NCBI GenBank assembly: GCA_029204225.1
Contig: CM055100.1
Coordinates: 5,246,348 to 5,310,347, forward strand
Source of the DNA: Diphasiastrum complanatum
Lineage: Eukaryota > Streptophyta > Lycopodiopsida > Lycopodiales > Lycopodiaceae
Direction of reading: 5' to 3'
Length of the DNA: 64,000 nucleotides
The notes beneath the pieces are model-generated. The model did not search any database, was not told the origin of the DNA, and saw only the letters and a program-made list of their open reading frames with translations. Numbering within the stretch: position 1 is the stretch's first letter; the number at the start of each line of letters is the position of its first letter. The position numbers were made by a program, and so were the translations under genes. Below are positions 54,555 through 64,000 of the stretch, piece by piece.

Positions 54555-54990
54555 TGAAGATCACCAACAGCACGAAGCCAAGTTAGAAGCGGAGTTGAAA
54601 AAGGCCAAGCAATCAGCTAAAACTATAGAAGGCTATGTGGCTACACTCCAAAATACTTTGACAACAATGCAAGACCAAGCGGACAAAGTCGTTTAGGATT
54701 CTAAGCAACAAGTATTGCTATTACAGGGGCAACTGGACATGGCAAGTCTTGATCGCGAAAGACTCCAAGGTGAATCGGATGCAACCACCTTTGAGAGAGA
54801 CACATACTTGCAGACACAAGTGCCCGATCGTCATGTCTCACCGGAGGAGATCAACTACTTGTTCAAGAAGGTTGAGACTTATCGTACCTCATTGGTCGAG
54901 TTTCAGAGCCAATTTGATAAGTTCAAATGAACAGCCTTGATTGAGTTGGCAAAGGCAAAAGCTACTATCAAAGAATACGAAAAGTAGCCG
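54555..54990 (+). pseudogene. Coiled-coil-like fragment, probably gypsy gag
   Basis: One plus-strand frame with stops reads KLEAELKKAKQSAKTIEGYV, LLLQGQLDMASLDRERLQGE and EEINYLFKKVETYRTSLVEF, a heptad-like, charged pattern. It is followed after a few dozen bases by the dispersed repeat that also follows a gypsy fragment at 41.03 kb. Assignment to gypsy gag is inference from that neighbourhood. Confidence 0.4.
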
Positions 54991-55075
54991 CTCAGGTCCT
55001 CAGATTCAAGTACCATTGATGCCTTAGTTCTCGCTTCAAAAGCAAGATCAAGGTCAAATGGATACTGGCATGAAT

Positions 55076-55245
55076 GAGGCAATCCTAACCCTAATTAATA
55101 AGTGACAGGGATTTGACACCCTTTGTGTGTAAGTCCAACCCGATGATTACATAGTTATTTGATTAGTTAAAAGCTAACAAAAGGACTTTAGGCCTTTTTG
55201 CGGGACTTCTAATGTCGCAGGGCCCAAAATTCAAGTTAGTGAATT
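55076..55245 (+). repeat. Dispersed repeat, copy 2 (paired with 41034-41205)
   Basis: Same ordered blocks as copy 1, direct orientation. Confidence 0.75.
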
Positions 55246-55514
55246 AAAAAGGATTTCCCTCCATAATTCAATTTCAAATTGATTCACTCCAATTCTTGAA
55301 TGGGTTCCCACACTCTTTTAAATTTGAATAGTTAGGGAGGTAGGAATTGGCCAATAGGGATTGAGGGATTGTCTTGGGAATATTTTTTCAGTTGTAGTAT
55401 TATGAAATATGCTATCGCTCTCATGGGAATGAACCAACTAACTTCATCTCCTTGATGCTTATGTGCTTGGATCTAGGGTTGAGGCTAGTATAGGAAATAG
55501 CTCACTACACAATT

Positions 55515-55640
55515 CAATGCAGGCATTAAGGTGCTAAGGTCAGGTAGAGGGGGTGAATACAAATCAAATGATTTTAAAAAAATTTGCAAGGAGCATGGAA
55601 TTAAGAGGCAATTTACTCAAGCACATACCTCATTGACAAA
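55515..55640 (+). pseudogene. Copia integrase core scrap
   Basis: Reads IKVLRSGRGGEYKSNDFKKI then EHGIKRQFTQAHT, matching the middle of the integrase core of element D. The second catalytic Asp is changed (RSG for RSD). Only about 40 codons remain. Confidence 0.85.
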
Positions 55641-57400
55641 ATTATTATTTTTTATCATTTTTCATTCTAACATTAGAATTGAGCTAATGGAGGAAGAATG
55701 TTATGTCCTTAGATGTGTATAGTTAGAGTTAAGCTCTTCCTATAGCATAATGTAGCCCTTTACTCGAAGTAGGCCCAATGTCCCTATTTAGTTAAACCAC
55801 TACATCATGCGAGAGTGGTTGTGGGTGATGTCTATATTGGATATTGTAGCTATGCATGAAAGGGAATGATCTTTAAAAGAGAGTCTGCATTTCTTATAGA
55901 GGCTAGAGTTTGGGAGAGTCTATCTATATCCTTATCTTTCGAGTTTCAATATATTGTCTGTATTGATTATCCACCAAGACTTTTGTGTTCAAGCTATTGT
56001 AGTATCTAGTGCAGGGATTGTCTTGGGAATATTTTTTCAATTGTTAAACAATTGGTTCCATGCTCTTCAAAATGAGTGTGTTTTGAAATAACTCACTTAG
56101 GTGTCATGGTAATAGTTTGAAGCATCTAAGTTTGAAAGCAATATATATGACTCTATATTCTAGTCCTAATTGCTAAGACAACCCTTAAGATGGATAGAAT
56201 TGTTTTTTGTTCATGACATCTACCCTCTACAATCACTCTTCTATGCTCATTTCGAGGCTTGTGGCTTCATGTATGTGTGTTGTACTTGGTTTTGTTTTTC
56301 CTTTATGAAATTTCATATCTAAGTGTTTATGATTAAATCTACATGTATTTTGCAATTCTAGAATGGTGATTTCTAGCTCGTAGCTAAATCTAGATGTGCA
56401 ACCAAATTTGGTCAAGATCTTGTTGATCCATTAAGTATGTTTTGGATCTGATTTTCTCACAGTTTGTACCTTGATCTCTTTCATATCTTTGTATATGGTG
56501 AGGATGTATTGAGATAACATAAAAAATTTCCAAACATCACTTGATCAAGATTGATATTCTCTAGATATGACCTAATCTTGATGTTTTTAAACATGCACTT
56601 ATTCTATTTGTATGTATCATGTATGAATCTAAGTCATCTTGAATATTAGATGTGATTGTTTCCTGTATTGTCACAATATTGGAATTCTAGCTTGCTAGTT
56701 TCAATGTATGTGAGCAATCATATCCACTTCCAATCATATCCATCTACCAAAGAATGGAAGTGAATGGCTCTCAATAGAACCCTCATGTATTGGAGTGATG
56801 TTGGTTTTGAACTTAGTTGCAAGAGAAGTTCAAAGTAAGGATGGAATATTTCCATTCCAAAAAATAGATGGAGAATGATTTCCTCTTGGGTATTGCAGCA
56901 TGGGCAAAGCTTGGGAACCTACCAGTTCAGTAGTGCAACATTGCATTATACACAAGAATGCTGTAAAATAATGTAATCATGCCACTCACACTTCTTTTGA
57001 ATGATCATAAACATATAGATGGTTTCTATGTATAAAGAGAAATTTGGAGAGTAAAAAGGAAAATTAGCAAAGCAACTTCTAGAACCAAACATCATCATGT
57101 GGTCATCAACTTCACAAAATGCCGAGTGCCTTTTTTTTTATGTGATTTAGAGCAATTTACATAAATTGAATTTTCATGTGCTTCCAAACTAATTACATGT
57201 TCCACCAAAACTTGTGGACAACCAATGAACGGTTGACACATGGCACATGCATGTTTAAGTAAAATGTGCATATGACATGACTAGCTACCTCACAGTACAT
57301 GCACATTCAGGTGAAATGTTATATGTGGCAATTAATGATTAGTTGTCCACATAAATATTTTGGTAGTCATCATCAAAAAAATCTCACTTAGGCATTATGA
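55641..57400. other. AT-rich, no gene recognised
   Basis: No domain found. A ~25-bp word around GATTGTCTTGGGAATATT at about 56014 also occurs at about 55371, so this region may be a decayed repeat. Confidence 0.4.
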
Positions 57401-57777
57401 GAGGAAGGTCGTCTACCATTGAGCCTTGTCGTGGTCCAACGATGCCCTCCGAAGATGGAAGGTCATCAAGTGATAAGGACCTTCTCCTCCCCCACCAAGA
57501 AAAACAAAAAATTCATGTTGAATTGTTGGAAGGGCAATCGTGAATGAGCTATGCCAATACTCAATACCCAAGAGGAAACCATTACATTTTTTGAGTCTCA
57601 CAATTTCAGCACGAGTGATTCTTGGAATATTCATTGAACAATTTAATTGCAAAAGGGTCATGTTCACCCGCCCCCTCCCCCCGCCCCCCCGAGAGCGATG
57701 CACGCAGCACCCTCCTTGCCACAGCGTATCCTTTCTTCTAATTTCTACCCCAAAATGTTGCTATCCATCTTACTACT

Positions 57778-57803
57778 CCTCTTCTTCTTCTTCTTCTTCT
57801 TCT
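57778..57803. repeat. (CTT)n microsatellite
   Basis: Eight to nine CTT units. Confidence 0.95.
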
Positions 57804-58820
57804 GTTCTGCCTACACTTACACTACGTCCTTGTCTGGAAGGGCGTGGCGCCTGACCTCAGCGCGGGGACTTGGAACCCGAAACTGACGGGTCCACGGGTC
57901 TGCATCTCAACCACCAATGTCCCCATGACACGCGGCACCGCGTTATTTGGGATATGACGACCCTTGCTCACGGCCAAGACCTGCAGATCCTATGGCCCAC
58001 GGACTTGGCCCTGGGGCCTCTCCTCCCTTGCGGTCCACAATTCACTATAGCCTGTCCCTTCAACGCGCTTGGGAAGTTTTCGTTTTCACCATTCAGGACT
58101 TCAGATGGACGGGTAGGTCAGGACCTGAGAAAGGGCCGGGACGCGTCCCCGGCGGTACAAATGTTTTTGAAGCTTGAACCGGCCGGCCGTGTGGAGTCAG
58201 TCGTGGGCCACGTCCCCGCATCCGGTCGGTCGCAACCTCCATGAGATGAGTCCTTTCCTTCCTCGGCTTAAGTTAATGCGCGCTATGGGCTCGGGGTCGC
58301 CGCCACCCGGACGCGTAGGCCCGAAGCCGGTGGACGCAGACTACCGTGGCCCCACCTCCTCCGACAGCCCGATCTGCCTCCCACTACCATCCACACCCGG
58401 GATTCCGCTCCCGCCCCCAACCATCCCGTCTGGGCCGTCTCCGTCCACTTCACCAAACGAACCTCGTGGGCTGGGGAGCCCCACTTTCGTCGGTGGCCGG
58501 GAGGACTCGCCGCTGGCCGCGTGTCCCAAATTATTGACACACGGTAGGTTTTTTCACGGGCTGCCATCGCCCAGTTTTTTTCCCCGCCCTCCTCCTCCCC
58601 CTCCTCCGCGCTTCAAATCTCCATCAATACTCTCATTATCGTGACCGGCGCTGCCCAGGCCCTTCACCGTCCGATCGCGACTGTAATCTCATCGGACGGT
58701 ATGGAATCTCCCACGACAAGGGTTAGACAATGCACACTTATTGGCCCCCCGTATATCTCGATAGCGCTGACGCTCGCAGCCTGCTCAGCTGCACAGATAT
58801 TTCAATACCCCCCCCCTCTT

Positions 58821-58842
58821 CCCCCCCCCCCCCCCCCCCCCC
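58821..58842. repeat. Poly(C) run of 22
   Basis: Uninterrupted C run, preceded by another C-rich stretch from 58808. Its length in the assembly may be unreliable. Confidence 0.95.
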
Positions 58843-59250
58843 TTCCCTACGAGCAAATTGTAGGTGTGTGTTACGGCGGTGACACGTAGATGTTATGTTA
58901 TGTCCACGTCAGCGTGAGGTCCCAGGAGTAAAATTTCAGTGGTCACGGACCAGATGTGGAGTGTGGAGGGCAGGCAGCCCAAATTGGCGATAAATCCGGA
59001 GTCCGGACATGACTTTATTACTAGAATGCCAGGAGCCCCTCCGAGTTGGGCCTGGGCCCTGGGCCTTGCCCTCCCGCAGCTTATATCGGGTATTTTTTTT
59101 TTTCCACAGCATCTGAGTATCCAAACATCCATCTCCAAGAACAAAAATAAAATATAAACCACGCAGCGGGCGTGAGCTCACGCCCGTTACCGCAGGGCGG
59201 CTCGGTGCATGAAGGCTGCATGCTACTAGGTAGCAGGTCTGCTCAAGCCT

Positions 59251-60744
59251 GCTAACAGGCATAATTAAAATTTGGGCCTTTCAATTGAAAGGCCCAAACT
59301 AATATGAGTTTAAACATTTGTGGTCAGATCCAATTAAAATCTGCCACCTGTCCACTATGAGGTCCAAACACCAATTATGTTATTTGTTTTCTTTTCACAC
59401 CTACGGTCCACCTAAGGATTTGCTCAATAGCAGGATTAGTGGTTACCAATGCGTGTCAAAAGGCCTACATACTTGCATTTCAAAGATTATACATATAAAA
59501 AAAAATTCTGTTTTTTAAGGCACTTTTAAACATTACCTTACTAATTTGAATGGTGAATTTAAAAAGTGTATAGAAATTAAGTTTTCTTTCATAGAAAGAT
59601 TCAAGTCACAAATTTTTTTGCCCCAAATCAGACAGGCATATATATTTAGAAACCATGAAATTTTCTTATATTTTTGTTTATGCTCAAGCTGATGCTTTTT
59701 CTATAAAGCTAAATGCAAAATAAAACATATAAAAGGTTTAAGAGAAAACAAGGTCATCCATAATTTGACGAGGTGCTTTGCAGTGCATATTGGAAATTGA
59801 AGAATTTTTCTTTTTTGCAATTTAAGATTAAGAAGACACTTTTAAAATCAAACTCACCAAAAAACAACGCATCAATTTTGATAGAATTGTCACAATAATT
59901 AACACCTATCACATCCAAGCTAACTAGATTTACCTAAAGAAGGGAGAGACCACAATGTCATAGCAATCAACAAAGAAAACAAAGCTAACCTATGGATAAA
60001 GGACAAGCAAAAATGGTTAAGCAAATTTAGCAATGCTTCAATGGTTATAAAATGCTTCCTCAAGTCTTGTGGCTTTCAATATGGTCGTTGCTACTTTTTT
60101 GTTGTTGTAAGCTCTAGCCATGAAACTTACAAGTGTTTTGAAAGCTAAAATCACCACCCTTCCATTAAAAAAAACTCTACCTACTTGCTTGATGGTTTTA
60201 GATTTGTCCTAGAAGATCGTCAATATTGTATAAATGGATTTGTTAAAAAAGTTACCTTAGCATCAACTCCAAGATAACATATGCTTCTCCATGGGCAAAA
60301 ATCCATATGGATTTCACCTACTCTTCTATTTTCTTTATTTTTTAGATGACTATCATAGGAAAGATTGTGGGTTTTGGATTACTGATCACATATGACAAAT
60401 ATACAGATTGATACATGAATCATTAAATAGATTATTGTCAAGGACCGATTACACATGCATGCTACAAATCAAGAGCACATCAAACACCATAGCTTATAGA
60501 AAATAAAGAGCAACCAACATAGACACCAAACTCCAAGCTAGCATGCATAAAATGAACTAAGAAAAAAGTACTATAGTCTACGACATTTTCTAGTGGGGGT
60601 GCTATTACAAGGCACAATGGTCAGACAACTATCATGAGTCACAAACTCTATGTGCCATCGACCTGACACTCAATACAATAGCATATAAACTAAAAAAATA
60701 TGATTTACATTATGTTGATTTGGAAAGTTTGATAAATTATAGCT
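59251..60744. other. AT-rich, nothing recognised
   Basis: No domain, tRNA or clear repeat seen. The right end may hold the 3' LTR of the copia remnant that follows. Confidence 0.4.
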
Positions 60745-60990
60745 TCAATAATTTAGTTCTCTCCCTTGAGCCTTAATTTATCTTATAAACATAAAGTTTC
60801 TCTCTAAAAAAACTCAATTTCATATAAACTTAAAGGCTTTGTAAGAATATTAGTTAGTTGATTTTCAGCTCTATAATGTATTTACATCAAATTCGTTGAT
60901 AGAAATTTATCTTCAATGAAATGGTATTTAGTTTTTATATGCTTAGTTTGTGTGTGTAATACTTAATTCTGCACTATGGCTATCACTATT
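60745..60990 (-). pseudogene. Copia RNase H C-terminal remnant with purine tract
   Basis: The minus strand reads TKHIKTKYHFIEDKFLSTNL, then IHYRAENQLTNILTKPLSLY, the conserved end of copia RNase H, with stops. A purine-rich tract (AAGGCTCAAGGGAGAGAAC at about 60756-60774) follows where the 3' LTR would begin. This remnant is too broken to appear as an open frame. It belongs to a different copia lineage from A-F. Confidence 0.85.
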
Positions 60991-62239
60991 GATTATTGTA
61001 TGTTAAGAATCATATCCGATTTGATGTATTTTTTTATGTAAGCTTGAAATACGATATTGTATAGTTAAATTAGATTTATGGTGTATCTAATTTATTGTAT
61101 TTCAGTAGTGATCGGAACGTGACCTGCTATCGACATATCAATCGGGCACTCATCTTGTAACAAGCTACTCGGATTAGCCATGTAGCCACTTGGAGGGAAA
61201 TCAACCTTTTTATTTCGTTATGCTATACTTGAGGGCATATCTCAGGTTTGTCAGTTTATGTGGCCAATATTGGGCCTAAGGCAGGTGGTAGGCTAGTTTA
61301 GGGGACACTTGTCAGAGACATACGGTTTGTAAAACAATTAACTTTTGATATGCCATCTTTGAGAGCTTGAGGTGTGGCTGGACTTTGGTGTGTGGAGGCT
61401 CTATGAATCATTGATTAGGGCTTGAAGTCAATCAACAGTCTAGATCACATGTCTTTGGGAGAGACATGGGCCATTGGATGGAAAGAAACCATTGGATGTG
61501 GTTGAAATGGACCCGAAGGGAAGAGAAGTGCAAAGGCACTTTATTTTCTTCAAAATATTCAATTAGAAATTTAGATTGGACCGAAGTAAAAAAGAATGCC
61601 AGTTCTTTTTTAAAAAACTTCATTTAAAATTGTAGTTTTATTTTGCAAGGCCATTCTCTGGAGAAGGCTATCTTTGCTAGAGGACACCATTTTTGGCCGT
61701 TCTTGGGTCAAATTGATTTTTGAAAGTTGTTGCTCATAGCCAGTGGGCAGGGCAATGTCATCTAGTAGAGATAAAAACATTTCCAAGAGTTTTCATCACC
61801 ATTCCAATGAGTGGAATGCGAGTGACCTGATGATGGGCTACATTCATACGCAGTTTTTCAGTTACTCAAAGATAACTTAGAGTACGCGATTTTCGTCCGC
61901 TGTTGTTTTGTGCTCTCGTCATCTAATTCGTACATGCTACTTACTGAATCAATCTATCTTTCTTATTGCGTTCAGTATCATGTTTGAATGTATGCTTCTT
62001 TGTAGTCATTTGTAATTGATAAATCTCTTATTGTTTAGTCTAATTTGTTGAACACATCCAACGTGGTAATATTTAATACATCATTGTTGGCTACGAAATC
62101 ACTTTAGTACTAATGATGTTTCCCCTGTGAACTAGACTCAATACTATTCACATTTCTTCTGGTCTGGACAATGACCAAAATGGGAGTCTGTTTCATATTT
62201 TCCTCTCAGCAAAGGATATAGATCCGTGGAACTTTGGAT
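60991..62239. other. Unassigned, possibly LTR sequence
   Basis: No coding domain. The stretch 61100-62000 has the mixed composition of an LTR, but no second copy or primer site was found to confirm it. Confidence 0.3.
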
Positions 62240-63360
62240 GAATGTGACAACTCATTCAATTCACCGATCTGACTAAGAGCATATACAACTTGATTAGAGC
62301 TGCCTCTTATGTAACAATTTTCATGATCAAATTATTGCATCAATTCAGCCCATCGAGCTTTCCTCTTCCAAAGATCATGTTGATTGCAAAAATACTTAAA
62401 AGGCTAGTGATCCATATACACTATAAACTTACTACCATCCAAGTAGTGTCTCTAGGTTTTAAGTGCATGGATTACTGCAAACAATTCATTTTCCTGCGTA
62501 GTAGTATAACATAACCAGTGAATTTTTTGCTTTCAATGCTAGTGGCCTATCCATTTGTAATAGAACCACTCCAATTGCAATATCACTTGCGTCAGTTCTC
62601 ACGACGTAAGGTAAGTTTCTCAAAACACTAATTCGATTTCTTGTTCCAAACAACAGGCAGACTAGGTTGATTCCTCTTTTTCTTTTTATTAAGAATCCCT
62701 TTTGTTAGATTATTGAGCGGAGTTGCTACCTTAGCATAATCCTCAATAAATCTTCTGAAGAAAACTGTAAATCCTAAAAATGATTTAACTTGCCTCACAG
62801 TTTCCATCATTGGCCATTCAATCACTATCTTGATTTTATCCTCATCAATCTTGATCCCATTAACAATGATCTTATGATCGAGATAAAGCAACTCTTGCTT
62901 AAAGAATTCACACTTGGAATCTTTAGCGTAGAGTAAGTCCTACCGAAGTTTCATCAAGATGATTCCCAAGTGTTCTATGTGTTCCATAAAGGTCTTACTG
63001 TAGACGATAATATCATCTAGGAATACCACGACAGACTTTTCCAAATATGAAAACGGATATTTATTCTTGACAGTCACCTTATTTAACCCCTTGTAATCCA
63101 CACACATCTAGAAACCTCCATCTTTCTTCGCTTTTAGAAGAATAGGAGTGCCACATGGTGATTTAATAGGTTGTATATGTCCCCATTTTCAGATAAGTTT
63201 CTATTTGATTTGAAATTTATATCTCCTCTTTCTCATAAAACTTGATAGGTTGACTTCTTGGAATAAACTCAATCATGTGGTCTACTGACCTAGCTGGTGG
63301 TAAACCATGAGGTAATTCAGTTGGAAAAGCATCTTCAAATTTATTTATGATCTGTTCTTT
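62240..63360 (-). pseudogene. Decayed Ty3/gypsy RT and RNase H (gypsy-2)
   Basis: Minus strand from the right: RT N-terminus LPHGLPPARSVDHMIEFIPR (about 63300-63240), CGTPILLKAKKDGGF and VDYKGLNKVTVKNKYPFS (about 63160-63050), catalytic FLDDIIVYSKTFMEHIEHLG (about 63020), DSKCEFFKQELLYLDHKI, EWPMMETVRQVKSFLGFTVF (62891-62628), then RNase H start YVVRTDASDIAIGVVLLQ (about 62600). Several stops and shifts. The LPPAR...DH motif and RT style resemble chromoviral gypsy elements, unlike gypsy-1. The RT core is otherwise well preserved. Confidence 0.9.
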
Positions 63361-63479
63361 CATTGCTTGTTCATGAGTCTATATTTATTGAGTTAAGAAT
63401 TGCTGAGAATTCACAACCATTTAGATACATATCTGAAACATCCACAACTGGAATAGCAAATATTGAAAAAACTTCATAC

Positions 63480-64000
63480 TATAAATAGTCCAATGCTTCC
63501 ATTTCATGAACTATAGAAATCTTATCCGACGGGACACAGAAATCTTTGTGAGAGTTAGTTCCCAGCCATTTTGCCAAAATAGCCAAAAAAAATCCAAAAC
63601 ATATTAAAATTTTAAAAAATACTGCTAAGTAACCTTTGTAGAGTCTTCTGAAGCTCCGTCTCATTGAGATAGCGACACAAAAATCTCTGCAAAAATTACC
63701 TTGCAGGTTAAGACCTTCTGCGAAGGTTCCCAGGATCTAGAATAGCAAAATCTAGGCCAGAACCCTCGCAGATATCAAAATTTTGGTTTTTTTTGGCAAC
63801 TAACCTTTGCAAAGAATTTCGAAGCTCCAACTCATTGAGACAGTGATACCAAAAAAGCCTACGAGAATTAGTTTGAATTATTGATTGATCTGTAAGCCAA
63901 ACAGTGGTTTTGAACCCTCGCAGACATCAATAACTCTCGCACCACTAAGAAGTAAACCTTCGTAGACCATCCATTGTCTCAAAATGTTGTTTTACATCAG
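63480..64000. repeat. AACTCTCGCA-like motif region at window end
   Basis: An exact AACTCTCGCA lies at 63932-63941, and related words (ACCCTCGCAGA, ACCTTCTGCGAAGG, CTCATTGAGA next to GAAGCTCC) recur from 63650 on. The pattern is the same as in the gypsy-1 leader at 12.85-14.15 kb, so this is probably the leader of another gypsy-1-like element continuing outside the window. Confidence 0.6.

Larger units (their letters stand above)
57401..59250. other. GC-rich island, no gene proven
   Basis: From about 57650 to 59250 the DNA is much richer in C+G and CpG than its flanks. It includes a (CTT)n tract (57778-57803), pyrimidine tracts near 58590-58615 and a C run (58821-58842). Many overlapping Pro/Ser/Arg-rich frames exist on both strands, none with a recognisable domain. 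It could be the promoter or first exon region of a low-copy gene, or unmethylated low-copy DNA. Confidence 0.45.

Noticed and set aside
57540-58644. Several Pro/Ser/Arg-rich open frames in the GC-rich island
   Set aside because: GC-rich DNA has few stops. The frames overlap on both strands, have no domain, and none is preferred.

Overview
The window is nuclear DNA from a land plant with a repeat-rich genome. The only conventional gene is the 3' part of a Dof zinc-finger transcription factor (a plant-specific family) at bases 1-894. Almost everything recognisable after about 6 kb is LTR retrotransposon: Ty1/copia elements primed by initiator-tRNA-Met type sites, and Ty3/gypsy elements with tRNA-Asp-like primer sites. 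I cannot name the species. Such nesting would suit a large fern, gymnosperm or angiosperm genome.

Layout. 1-6.2 kb: Dof 3' end, a diverged tandem duplication, microsatellites and unassigned DNA. 6.2-14.2 kb: a gypsy primer site (+), an internally deleted copia remnant (-) joined to a decayed gypsy element (-) with gag, protease, RT/RNase H and integrase, and a leader full of AACTCTCGCA motifs. 14.18-20.38 kb: complete copia element A (-), inserted at the very end of that gypsy element's 5' LTR, which resumes at 20.38 kb. 21.28-27.71 kb: complete, nearly unmutated copia element B (+). 27.9-33.9 kb: a copia LTR/gag-start fragment, a 715-bp deletion derivative of family F, and decayed copia element C (-). 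34.39-39.96 kb: element E (-), with apparently identical LTRs. It encodes gag and a zinc knuckle but has a 767-residue unknown region where protease, integrase and RT should be. It interrupts an older acidic gypsy-like reading frame (+). 40.5-42.5 kb: small gypsy and copia remnants and a local inversion of about 1 kb. 42.5-47.9 kb: copia element D (+), which lies inside the 5' LTR of element F (47.9-51.76 kb, +, truncated in RT). 51.76-54.25 kb: a minus-strand retroelement remnant with a two-type tandem array. 54.5-57.4 kb: scattered gypsy and copia scraps. 57.65-59.25 kb: a GC-rich island. 59.25-64 kb: AT-rich DNA with a copia RNase H tail and a decayed chromovirus-like gypsy pol (-).

How the parts relate. 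B is a plausible autonomous source of protease, integrase and RT. E shares with B about 1.38 kb of nearly identical R-U5, primer site and leader, while its U3 and gag are diverged and its pol has been replaced. That is the pattern expected if E is a non-autonomous element mobilised by B-type machinery and reshuffled by template switching. Element E and its unknown protein extension are the best candidate for an undescribed system here.

Coordinates of LTRs, primer sites and target-site duplications were read directly from the sequence. Domain calls come from recognisable motifs. No database search was possible.
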